A DNA stretch of 9,355 nucleotides from Aliarcobacter butzleri (GTDB taxonomy: Bacteria; Campylobacterota; Campylobacteria; Campylobacterales; Arcobacteraceae): positions 1 through 9,355 of the forward strand of contig JAAYJJ010000044.1 of the NCBI GenBank assembly GCA_012522985.1, given 5' to 3'. Below are positions 1-9,355 of the stretch, one piece after another. Made by a program: the position numbers and the translations under genes. Below the pieces are notes generated by a model. It saw nothing but the letters and a program-made list of their open reading frames with translations. It made no database searches and had not been told where the DNA came from. Numbering within the stretch: position 1 is the stretch's first letter; every line of letters starts with the position of its first letter.

Positions 1-3000
1 AAAGAGATATTTGGAGATGATTTTTATCTTGAGATTATGAGGCATGGTATAGGAGATCAGCACTATATTGATGATATGATTATAAAGCTATCTCTTGAAA
101 CTGGTATCAAAATAGTAGCCACAAATGACACTCACTACCTAAAGCCAGAAGATGCTCAAGCACATGAGGCTTTTATGTGTATAGCTATGAATAAAACCTT
201 AGATGATCCAAATAGACTAAAGCACTCTGTACATGAGTTTTATCTAAAAACTCCACAAGAAATAGCAAGGCTTTATGCAGATATCCCTGAGGCTATTGCC
301 AATACTCAAGAAATAGCAGATAAATGTAATCTAGAGATAAAGCTAGGAGATCCTACTCCACCAAACTTTAAGTTTACAAGAGAGTTTGCCAAAAGATATC
401 AGTTAGAGTTACCAGAACCAGAGCTAGAGTACTCTTTGGAAAATGATAAGCTATTGTTTATTTATGAGTGCCAAAAAGGACTAGAAAAAAGATTAGAAAT
501 AGTACCACCACAAAAACACGAAGAGTATAAGCAAAGACTTCAAACTGAAATAGATATTATAAATAATATGAAATTCCCAGGATATATGCTTATAGTTTGG
601 GACTTTGTAAGAGAGGCAAAGGAGCTAAGTATCCCTGTAGGTCCTGGAAGAGGTAGTGCAGCAGGAAGCTTGGTAGCATATGCACTAAATATTACTGATA
701 TTGATCCTATGAAGTATGATTTGCTTTTTGAGCGGTTTTTAAATCCTGAGCGGGTATCTATGCCAGATATTGATATGGACTTTTGTCAAGCAAGAAGACA
801 AGAGGTTATTGATTATGTTGTAGAAAAGTATGGTAGAGAAAATGTTGCTCAAATCATAACTTTTGGTAAACTTCTAGCAAAAGGTGTTATTCGTGATGTT
901 GCTAGAGTTATGGATGTACCATATGCAAAAGCTGATGCTATGGCAAAACTTATACCTGATGAGCTAGGAATTGATCTAAAAACCTCTTATGAAAAAGAAC
1001 CAGCTATAAAAGAGCTGTGCGATAACGATGCAACAGCCCAGAAGGTATGGGAATATGCACTAGCTCTTGAAGGACTCAACAGAAATGCAGGTACTCACGC
1101 AGCAGGAGTTGTAATAAGCAATGAGCCTTTATGGAAAAAAACACCACTTTTTAAACCAAGTGGTATGGATACCATAGCTACACAATATAGCGGTAAATAT
1201 GTAGAAGATGTGGACTTAATAAAGTTTGACTTTTTGGGGCTAAAGACTCTTACTGTTATAGAAGAGGCAAATAAGCTTATAGAGGCTAGACATGGTAAAA
1301 GAATAGACTTTACAACATGTGATGTAGATGACAAGGGAGTTTATGAGCTTATACAAACAGGACATACGCTAGGACTATTTCAAATAGAGTCATCTGGTAT
1401 GCAACAACTCAACTCCAAGTTAAAACCAACAAATTTTGAAGATATTATTGCGGTTTTGGCTCTATATAGACCTGGTCCTATGGAATCAGGTATGCTAGAT
1501 GACTTTATAGATAGAAAGCATGGTAAAGCTGAGATTACCTATGCGTTTGCAGAACTAGAGCCTATCTTAAAGCCAACTTATGGAGTTATAGTCTATCAAG
1601 AACAGGTTATGCAAATAGTTCAAACCATAGGTGGGTTTTCACTAGGTGGAGCAGATCTTGTAAGAAGGGCTATGGGTAAGAAGATCAAAGAAGAGATGGA
1701 TAGACTAAAAGGTGAGTTTGCCAAAGGTGCTAGTGAAAAAGGTCATGATAGTGTAAAAGCTGAAGAGCTTTTTGATCTAATTGTTAAGTTTGCTGGATAT
1801 GGTTTTAACAAATCCCATTCAGCTGCATATGCCATGGTTACTTTTTATACTAGCTATCTAAAAGCATACTATCCTACAGAGTTTATGGCAGCACTTCTAA
1901 CATCAGAAAAAGACAAAACAGAAAAAGTAGTCAAATACGTAGATGAAGTAAAAAGACTTAAAATTGAGCTTTTACCACCAGATATCAACAGATCCATACT
2001 TGACTTTAGTGCTGCAACAATAGATGGAAACAATGCAATACTTTTTGGGCTTGGAGCTATAAAAGGTGCTGGAGAAATAGCTATCAACTCTATTATAGTA
2101 GCTAGAGGCGATGAGCCATTTACGGATTTGAGTGATTTTATAAGTAGAATAGATGGATCTAAAGTAAATAAAAAAGTAATAGAGTCTTTAGCTAAATCAG
2201 GAGCAATGGATAGCTTTGGATATAGTAGAAAAGCACTTTTAGAGCAAATAGAGATTATTTTAGATGCATCCTCTAAGGTTTCTACAGCTAAAAAAATGGC
2301 TACAGGCTCACTCTTTGGAGATGCTCAAGAGATGGTTACTATAGATTTGATTATAGATAACTATGAAGAGTATGATCAAAAAGAGATTTTAGAGCTAGAA
2401 AAAGAGACTTTAGGGTTTTATGTATCTGGTCATCCTCTTGATAAATATAGAAATATTTTAGATAATATCAACTATACACTTAGCTCTCAAATAGATGAGT
2501 TAGCTGATGGCTCTGAAGCACTTTTTATAGGTAAAATAGAAGAGATTGTAAATAAAATCTCCAAAAAAGGCAATAAATTTGGTATAGCAAATATTATGGA
2601 CTTACATGGCAATATAGAACTTATGCTTTTTGAATCCAAAATGGAAGAGCTAAAAAACTTTGATTTAGATGAACCTATAGCCTTTAAGGTGCGTATCTCA
2701 AAAGATGGTGATTTTACAAAGATGAATCTACTCAAAATAGAGACTCTAGACAATGCAAAAAATGAAAAAATCAAGCAAAAAAAGATAGAAGTAGAACTTC
2801 CTATTCTTTGTGTAGAGCTAGAGTTAAATAGTGATGATAGAATACTTTATGATCTCTTTAGTGTAGTTTCAAAAAATCAAGGAAAACAAGAACTTCATAT
2901 CACTATCAAATCAAAACTAGCTGATATCGTGCTTCAAAGTGGATATAAGTTCAATCCAAAAGCACTAAATAGCCTAAAATCCATAAATGGTTTACATATA

Positions 3001-3006
3001 GTCTAA
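1..3006 (+). CDS. dnaE: DNA polymerase III alpha subunit, 5'-truncated by window
   Basis: Catalytic subunit of the replicative DNA polymerase. The frame is open from base 1, so the ATG at 37 is internal; about 1001 residues are visible and I estimate 170-190 N-terminal ones are missing. In window residue numbers: the end of the PHP domain (RHG at 14-16, TNDTHYL from 41), the palm motif GPGRGSAAGS at about 214, the catalytic acids of PDIDMDF (D258, D260) and KFDFLGL (D410), the fingers block RPGPMESGM, and GFNKSHSA at 601-608. A helix-hairpin-helix region follows, then a likely beta-clamp-binding TGSLF (bases 2302-2316) at the place of E. coli QADMF, the TLGFYVSGHPL block, and an OB fold at about 838-910. 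The gene ends in TAA. The match to E. coli DnaE is collinear throughout. It converges on murC with a 36-base gap. The PHP part keeps Asp and His residues that E. coli has partly lost. Confidence 0.98.
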   Translation, partial: KEIFGDDFYLEIMRHGIGDQHYIDDMIIKLSLETGIKIVATNDTHYLKPEDAQAHEAFMCIAMNKTLDDPNRLKHSVHEFYLKTPQEIARLYADIPEAIANTQEIADKCNLEIKLGDPTPPNFKFTREFAKRYQLELPEPELEYSLENDKLLFIYECQKGLEKRLEIVPPQKHEEYKQRLQTEIDIINNMKFPGYMLIVWDFVREAKELSIPVGPGRGSAAGSLVAYALNITDIDPMKYDLLFERFLNPERVSMPDIDMDFCQARRQEVIDYVVEKYGRENVAQIITFGKLLAKGVIRDVARVMDVPYAKADAMAKLIPDELGIDLKTSYEKEPAIKELCDNDATAQKVWEYALALEGLNRNAGTHAAGVVISNEPLWKKTPLFKPSGMDTIATQYSGKYVEDVDLIKFDFLGLKTLTVIEEANKLIEARHGKRIDFTTCDVDDKGVYELIQTGHTLGLFQIESSGMQQLNSKLKPTNFEDIIAVLALYRPGPMESGMLDDFIDRKHGKAEITYAFAELEPILKPTYGVIVYQEQVMQIVQTIGGFSLGGADLVRRAMGKKIKEEMDRLKGEFAKGASEKGHDSVKAEELFDLIVKFAGYGFNKSHSAAYAMVTFYTSYLKAYYPTEFMAALLTSEKDKTEKVVKYVDEVKRLKIELLPPDINRSILDFSAATIDGNNAILFGLGAIKGAGEIAINSIIVARGDEPFTDLSDFISRIDGSKVNKKVIESLAKSGAMDSFGYSRKALLEQIEIILDASSKVSTAKKMATGSLFGDAQEMVTIDLIIDNYEEYDQKEILELEKETLGFYVSGHPLDKYRNILDNINYTLSSQIDELADGSEALFIGKIEEIVNKISKKGNKFGIANIMDLHGNIELMLFESKMEELKNFDLDEPIAFKVRISKDGDFTKMNLLKIETLDNAKNEKIKQKKIEVELPILCVELELNSDDRILYDLFSVVSKNQGKQELHITIKSKLADIVLQSGYKFNPKALNSLKSINGLHIV

Positions 3007-3025
3007 TAGTTTAAGAAATAAAAGT

Positions 3026-3053
3026 AAGTAGTATAATATAAATTATACTACTT
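3026..3053 (-). terminator. Hairpin terminator between convergent dnaE and murC
   Basis: Perfect 12-bp stem (3026-3037 with 3042-3053) and a 4-base loop in the 36-base gap between dnaE and murC. Read on the minus strand it is followed by the U-rich run ACTTTTATTTCTT, so it works best for the murC operon. On the plus strand the following bases (TCCCTCTT) make a weaker U-tract, so its role for dnaE is less certain. The right arm contains the murC stop codon and its last three codons. The stem is AT-rich (4 G-C pairs). Confidence 0.65.
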
Positions 3054-4350
3054 TCCCTCTTAACTGATAAGTAATATCCCCTGCACCAAAACCACATATA
3101 ACTCCATCTAAATAGGTTTTAATTATTTTATCATCTTTATATATCTCTATTTTACACTCATTAGTTTTTATATGTGTTGCTAAAATAGGATTATAAAAAG
3201 CAAATTCTTTTTCAAAATCTATCTCTTGATACTCCTCTCCAGCACCATAAATAGGTAAAATTACAAGTTCATCTATACCATTGAAACATCGTTTATACTC
3301 TTCTAGATTACTTATAGTTCTACTATATTTATGTGGTTGCCAAATAGCTATATTTTGTTTAATATTACTTAACTCTTTATATAGATTGATAGACTTTATC
3401 GTTGCTCTTATCTCTGTTGGATGATGTGCATAATCATCTATAAGTATAAAGTGATCACATTTTTGAAGTATATCAAATCTTTTTTTGATACCTTTATAGT
3501 TTTTTAGATTTTGTTTGATTTGTGGTAAACTTATCTCATTTAAAGCTGCTAAAATAGCCAAAGAAGCATCTAAGGCTATATGAAATCCAAAACCATATAC
3601 CTCAAACTCTCCTAAATCTTTAAGCTCAAACCTTGTATATGGCTCATCATCTTTTAGCATAAATGAGAGGTTTTTAATATCTTTTGATGGATAAAGCCTT
3701 ATAGAATCAAGCTCTAATGTAGCTAAAAACTCATCTTCAGCATTAATAACTCTTATAGTACTAAGCTTTAAAAAGTTTGTATATGCACTATAAAACTTAT
3801 CTAAATCATACTTATAATACTCCATATGTTCAGGCTCAGCATTGGTTACTATGGCACAATATGGATTTGAGTTTAAAAAGCTCCCATCACTCTCATCTGC
3901 TTCAAAAGAGATAAGCTTCTCATCTACAAACCTAAAGTTAGAATCAAACTCTTTAGATTCAGCTCCTATTAAAGCAGTACTTTGTAAAATAGCTGTTAGT
4001 ATGGCAGTTGTTGTACTTTTGCCATGAGCTCCTGCTACACAATAGTTTTTGCTTTTACTTAGTACCAAAGGAAGAGCATCTTTTCTAGGTATGATTTTAA
4101 GCTCTTGCTTCATAGCTTCTAAAACCTCTGGATTTGTTGGCTTAATAGCAGCAGAGCAGATAACAATATCTTGTTTTTTAATAGCCTCTTTACTATGAGG
4201 GGTATTTACCTCTATACCTTCATCTTGTAGCTTTTTGGTAAGATCTGTAGAGTACATATCACTACCACTTATACTATGTCCACTAAAGTTCAAAAACCTA
4301 GCCAAGGCACTAAGCCCTATACCACCAACTCCTATAAAATGAATCTTCAA
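3043..4350 (-). CDS. murC: UDP-N-acetylmuramate--L-alanine ligase
   Basis: Cytosolic Mur ligase that adds L-alanine to UDP-MurNAc using ATP, the first amino-acid step of peptidoglycan precursor synthesis. It has 435 residues, within the family range. Visible motifs: N-terminal Rossmann GVGGIG (7-12), ATP-binding loop GAHGKSTTT (107-115, Lys111), EADESDGSFL (150-159), NAEPEHMEYY (170-179), DDYAHHPTE (305-313), QPHKYSR (338-344) and C-terminal GAGDI (422-426). The start is a TTG at 4350; the next in-frame Met (32) lies after the Rossmann loop, so the TTG is required. It starts 3 bases after the upstream stop, with a GGGG tract 6 bases before it inside the upstream gene, suggesting translational coupling. 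Oddity: the usual H-N-x-x-N motif of the central domain reads H-I-A-L-D (257-261). Last gene of its operon. Confidence 0.97.
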   Translation of the reverse strand: MKIHFIGVGGIGLSALARFLNFSGHSISGSDMYSTDLTKKLQDEGIEVNTPHSKEAIKKQDIVICSAAIKPTNPEVLEAMKQELKIIPRKDALPLVLSKSKNYCVAGAHGKSTTTAILTAILQSTALIGAESKEFDSNFRFVDEKLISFEADESDGSFLNSNPYCAIVTNAEPEHMEYYKYDLDKFYSAYTNFLKLSTIRVINAEDEFLATLELDSIRLYPSKDIKNLSFMLKDDEPYTRFELKDLGEFEVYGFGFHIALDASLAILAALNEISLPQIKQNLKNYKGIKKRFDILQKCDHFILIDDYAHHPTEIRATIKSINLYKELSNIKQNIAIWQPHKYSRTISNLEEYKRCFNGIDELVILPIYGAGEEYQEIDFEKEFAFYNPILATHIKTNECKIEIYKDDKIIKTYLDGVICGFGAGDITYQLRGKVV

Positions 4351-4353
4351 GCA

Positions 4354-4926
4354 CTACCCCATCATAGATTGGATTTGAGTATTTATATCATTGATGATAT
4401 TGATATTTTCTTTTATATACTCATCTATATCAAAGTTGTAGTTTGTGATAAAGTAACCATATATATCTTGATTAGCTTCATTTGGTACAACTTTATTATA
4501 AAAACTCTCTAAGCTCTCTTGATTGTGTGTTGAGATAATATGCACCATCAAAGAGTTATTTAGGTGTTTATCTTCAAGAATACTATTTAAGATATAAAAT
4601 ATTCCCTTAGCTCCATCTGGGTTTTGGCTACTCCAGTTTTCTATAGCATACTCATATATAGCCCTTGCAATATATAGATCATCACTTGCTAAATCCAAAG
4701 GTTTTTTATTTGCTAGTGCCTCTTCTACTTTTTCAAATGCTACTTGTAAAATAGTATCAAAAATAGTATTTATTTTATTCTCATCTAGATCTAAAACCAA
4801 CATAACATCCAAAACCTCATAAAGCTCTTTGATACTTCTAGTTTCGTTTGCTAACTCCTCTTTTTCTAACAAAAACTTTAAAAAATCAGGATTTGTCCTA
4901 GCTTCTTGTAACTCTTTTGCTTCCAT
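4354..4926 (-). CDS. Conserved-looking acidic helical protein of unknown function
   Basis: I do not recognise a characterised family; I believe similar hypothetical proteins sit in other Campylobacterota genomes, but cannot search. The product has 190 residues with 35 Asp/Glu against 15 Lys/Arg, no signal peptide, no membrane segment and no cysteines, so a soluble cytosolic protein. The sequence reads as almost all alpha-helix, with amphipathic stretches at about 14-72 and 83-145 and an Asn/Ile-rich tail from about 155. The ATG at 4926 has a very good ribosome site (AAGGAG, 5-base spacing), which overlaps the stop codon of the upstream RCK-like gene. The gene stops 3 bases before murC, so the three genes form a tight operon. 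A link to cell-wall synthesis or ion homeostasis is inference from position only. Confidence 0.9.
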   Translation of the reverse strand: MEAKELQEARTNPDFLKFLLEKEELANETRSIKELYEVLDVMLVLDLDENKINTIFDTILQVAFEKVEEALANKKPLDLASDDLYIARAIYEYAIENWSSQNPDGAKGIFYILNSILEDKHLNNSLMVHIISTHNQESLESFYNKVVPNEANQDIYGYFITNYNFDIDEYIKENINIINDINTQIQSMMG

Positions 4927-4931
4927 ACTCT

Positions 4932-4935
4932 CTCC

Positions 4936-4937
<2 letters not shown>
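4932..4937 (-). promoter_or_regulatory. Ribosome binding site overlapping the upstream stop codon
   Basis: AAGGAG on the minus strand, 5 bases before the ATG at 4926. Its first two bases are part of the TAA stop (4936-4938) of the preceding gene, so ribosomes ending there sit on the next initiation site. This supports the ATG start and coupled translation. Confidence 0.8.
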
Positions 4938-7558
<2,621 letters not shown>

Positions 7559-7561
7559 GTG

Positions 7562-7567
7562 TATAAT
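7562..7567 (+). promoter_or_regulatory. -10 box of the surE promoter
   Basis: A perfect TATAAT preceded by TTTTTTGTG, typical of vegetative promoters in Campylobacterota, where a T-rich tract replaces the -35. The predicted transcription start is at about 7573-7575, on or next to the A of the surE ATG at 7574, so the mRNA would have little or no leader. Confidence 0.6.
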
Positions 7568-7573
7568 ATCAAG

Positions 7574-8362
7574 ATGAAACATATATTAATTACAAATGAT
7601 GATGGATATGAAGCCGAAGGACTCAAAGCCCTAAGGGAGGCACTTAGTCCTATTGCTAAAATAACTGTTGTTGCACCAGCAACTCAAAAAAGTGCTTGTG
7701 GACACTCTCTTACCCTTACAAGACCTCTTAGACTAGTAAGTGTAGATGATGACTTTTATAAGGTAGATGATGGTACACCAACTGATTGTGTTTTTGTATC
7801 CTTGCATTCACTTTTTAAAGAAGGAGTTAAACCAGATCTTATAATAAGTGGAATCAATGCAGGTTCTAATATGGGAGAAGATATTACCTATAGTGGAACG
7901 GCTAGTGCTGCTATGGAAGGAGTACTACATAATATCCCCTCTATTGCTATATCTCAAGTATGCAAAAGTAACTGCAAAGATATATCAAATGGATGGGAGT
8001 TTGCTTTAGCAAAAAAGACGATAGTTGATATTGCACAAAAGATTTTTGATGGTACTTTTCCTTTAGGACACAGAAGATTTTTAAATATCAATATTCCACC
8101 GATAGAACCAGATGAGTGTTTAGGGTACAAAGTAACAAAGGCTGGATATAGACACTATGGAGATAGTGTACATAGACATACAAATCCGCGTGGAGAGGAG
8201 TATTATTGGATAGGACTACATCCTCTTACATGGAAAGCAAGTGAAGATAATATGTGTGATTTTGAAGCTATTAGAAATAGATATGTTTCAATAACACCTA
8301 TCCATTTAGATATGACTAGTTATAATGATATAAAAAAATTAGGAGAATGGTTGTGCAACTAG
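7574..8362 (+). CDS. surE: 5'/3'-nucleotidase SurE
   Basis: Metal-dependent phosphatase of the SurE family, which dephosphorylates nucleoside monophosphates (and in some species polyphosphate) in the cytosol and is linked to stationary-phase survival. The 262-residue product has the N-terminal ITNDDGYEAEGL with Asp9-Asp10 as metal ligands, Ser40 in the QKSACGHS block, and SGINAGSNMGEDITYSGT with Asn95, equivalent to the four residues of the family active site. The C-terminal TPIHLDMT is also typical. An upstream in-frame GTG at 7559 would add five residues but lies in the promoter, so the ATG at 7574 is chosen. No Shine-Dalgarno sequence precedes it. It overlaps the next gene by 10 bases (GTG at 8353) and probably heads a surE-HTH-mltA operon. 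Confidence 0.97.
   Translation: MKHILITNDDGYEAEGLKALREALSPIAKITVVAPATQKSACGHSLTLTRPLRLVSVDDDFYKVDDGTPTDCVFVSLHSLFKEGVKPDLIISGINAGSNMGEDITYSGTASAAMEGVLHNIPSIAISQVCKSNCKDISNGWEFALAKKTIVDIAQKIFDGTFPLGHRRFLNINIPPIEPDECLGYKVTKAGYRHYGDSVHRHTNPRGEEYYWIGLHPLTWKASEDNMCDFEAIRNRYVSITPIHLDMTSYNDIKKLGEWLCN
8341..8345 (+). promoter_or_regulatory. Ribosome binding site deciding the start of the 88-aa gene
   Basis: AGGAG inside the surE 3' end. It is 7 bases before the GTG at 8353 but only 1 base before the ATG at 8347, so the GTG is the better start for the small gene. Confidence 0.6.
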
Positions 8363-8619
8363 ATATTGCAGGAGCGATTACAAGTAATATAAAGATACTT
8401 CAAGGTGAGTTAAAAAGCGAAAAAGAGCTTATAGAGATACTAAAAAAAAGACTTACCAAAAAAGAGTATAAAGTTTTTTGTGCCATAGAAAGTGGTATAG
8501 AAGAGTCAAAAGTAGCCGATATGGTAAATATGGATAGCCAAGGCGTTGATGAAACTTACCAAACAGTCATCAAAAAGCTAAATCAAGAAAAACTAAAATA
8601 TGAGCTAACGATATTATGA
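8353..8619 (+). CDS. Small protein with sigma-region-4-like helix-turn-helix
   Basis: Not a gene I can name. From GTG 8353 the product has 88 residues. Residues 12-33 form a charged helix with coiled-coil character (many Lys, Glu, Leu). Residues 34-77 align by eye with a sigma-70 region 4 / LuxR-type helix-turn-helix: LTKKEYKVF, then a loop with SGIEES, VADMVNMD, a recognition-helix candidate QGVDETYQTVIKKL and a charged tail. It could bind DNA or be a small adaptor that kept only the fold. It overlaps surE by 10 bases and its TGA overlaps the mltA ATG (ATGA), so it is translated with both neighbours. An ATG at 8347 would add two residues. The open frame, ribosome site and tight packing make it a real gene; the function is inferred from shape only. 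Confidence 0.85.
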   Translation: MQLDIAGAITSNIKILQGELKSEKELIEILKKRLTKKEYKVFCAIESGIEESKVADMVNMDSQGVDETYQTVIKKLNQEKLKYELTIL

Positions 8620-9355
8620 AAAATATCTTAACTCTTTTTCTACTCCTACTTTTTATTGGTGGTTGTGCTATCAAGCAAGAGGAGATAAAAGAGGAGAAAA
8701 TAGAGTTTGATAAGCTAAGCTTTACACAAGCAAATCTTAAAAAAGCCTCTTGGGATAGTGTTGAAAACTTAGATAATGCAGATTTCAAAGGCTCACACGA
8801 AACATTTAAAAAAGATTGTAAAGCTAGTGGAAAAAGATTTGAAACACTTAAAGATATCTGTATAGTTGCTAGTAGTATGGATGATTCTAAAGCATTTTTT
8901 TTGACAAATTTTACTCCATATAAGATGTATGATAACAAAGGCAAGGATAAAGGCTTAATGACAGGATATTATGAAGCATCTATAAAAGGAAGCTTACAAA
9001 AAAGCAATAGATATAAATATCCCGTTTATGCAACTCCAGATGATATTTTGACTGTAGATATGACATCTGTTTATCCAGAGCTTAAAAAGTATAGACTAAG
9101 AGCTAGAATAGATGGAAAGAAAATAGTGCCATACTATGATAGAAAGGCTATAGAGAGCTTTCCTGAGTCAAAATATAAGGTTTTAGCTTATGTAGAAGAT
9201 GATGTTGAGCTATTTTTTATGCAGATACAAGGATCTGGAAAAGTACTATTTGAAGATGGTAGCCATATGAATCTAGGATATAGTATGCAAAATGGGCATA
9301 AATACTCTAGTATAGGTAGATATATGGTAGAAAAAGGATATCTTAAACAAGAAGA
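8616..9355 (+). CDS. mltA: Membrane-bound lytic murein transglycosylase A, 3'-truncated by window
   Basis: Outer-membrane lipoprotein enzyme that cleaves MurNAc-GlcNAc bonds in peptidoglycan with 1,6-anhydro formation. The 246 visible residues start with a lipoprotein signal (Lys2, hydrophobic 4-14, lipobox IGGC with Cys17); residue +2 is Ala, not Asp, which fits outer-membrane sorting. A charged linker (18-33) follows, then the MltA domain: TGYYEASIKGSL (116-127), IDGKKIVPYYDR (165-176), FFMQIQGSG (200-208) and GYSMQNGHKYSSIG (221-234). The catalytic Asp lies in the later 3D (double-psi barrel) part, beyond the window end, so catalytic competence cannot be judged. The ATG overlaps the previous TGA as ATGA, with only a weak GAG 11 bases upstream, so translation probably depends on coupling. 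Confidence 0.95.
   Translation, partial: MKNILTLFLLLLFIGGCAIKQEEIKEEKIEFDKLSFTQANLKKASWDSVENLDNADFKGSHETFKKDCKASGKRFETLKDICIVASSMDDSKAFFLTNFTPYKMYDNKGKDKGLMTGYYEASIKGSLQKSNRYKYPVYATPDDILTVDMTSVYPELKKYRLRARIDGKKIVPYYDRKAIESFPESKYKVLAYVEDDVELFFMQIQGSGKVLFEDGSHMNLGYSMQNGHKYSSIGRYMVEKGYLKQE

Noticed and set aside
1095..1334. Minus-strand open frames inside dnaE (also 1869-2087 and 2487-2774)
   Set aside because: They lie fully within the strongly conserved dnaE coding sequence, have Ser/Phe/Ile-rich low-complexity translations typical of antisense frames, and match no family I know.
3032..3047. TATAAT on both strands inside the dnaE/murC hairpin
   Set aside because: Both orientations would transcribe antisense into a neighbouring gene, and the boxes are explained by the AT-rich inverted repeat of the terminator.
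3842..4512. Plus-strand open frames within murC and the acidic-protein gene (3842-4027, 4276-4512)
   Set aside because: They are antisense to well-supported genes, lack a ribosome site, and one spans the junction of two genes.
8570..8944. Minus-strand open frame of 124 codons
   Set aside because: It is antisense to the end of the 88-aa gene and to mltA, whose lipoprotein signal and MltA motifs are clear on the plus strand.

Overview
The window looks like ordinary chromosome from a low-GC member of the Campylobacterota (formerly Epsilonproteobacteria). The evidence is AT-rich codon use (AGA for Arg, frequent ATA for Ile), lineage-typical forms of Tgt, MurC and DnaE, T-rich promoters with a strong TATAAT box but no clear -35, and a soluble TrkA/RCK-type protein of the sort annotated as COG3400 in this group. 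The genus cannot be fixed from sequence alone. I see no mobile element, phage gene, CRISPR array, tRNA or rRNA. Coding density is very high and no gene-free stretch exceeds 60 bases.

Layout. Positions 1-3006 (+) hold the 3' five-sixths of dnaE (replicative DNA polymerase III alpha), cut by the window start inside its PHP domain. It converges on a minus-strand operon, with a hairpin (3026-3053) between them. That operon reads, in transcription order, an RCK/TrkA-like cytosolic protein with probable tandem USP-like domains (6360-4936), an acidic helical protein of unknown function (4926-4354) and murC (4350-3043). The junctions are only 9 and 3 bases, which suggests translational coupling. Divergent from this operon, and apparently sharing one symmetric -10 region with it (6389-6398), is tgt (6401-7525, +), which makes the tRNA-guanine transglycosylase of queuosine synthesis. 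A hairpin that swallows the tgt stop codon separates it from surE (7574-8362), whose ATG lies only 6 bases after a perfect TATAAT. surE overlaps a small helix-turn-helix-like gene (8353-8619), which overlaps mltA (8616 to the window end), a lipoprotein lytic transglycosylase cut by the window end.

How the genes relate. murC adds L-Ala to UDP-MurNAc in peptidoglycan synthesis and mltA cleaves finished peptidoglycan, so both gene sets contain an envelope gene, each joined to a small uncharacterised cytosolic protein. Whether these small proteins or the RCK/USP protein act on cell-wall or ion homeostasis is inference from gene order only.

Nothing here clearly amounts to a new system. The best leads are the RCK-USP fusion with its acidic partner protein, the sigma-region-4-like 88-aa protein between surE and mltA, and the compact promoters that may produce leaderless mRNAs for tgt and surE.
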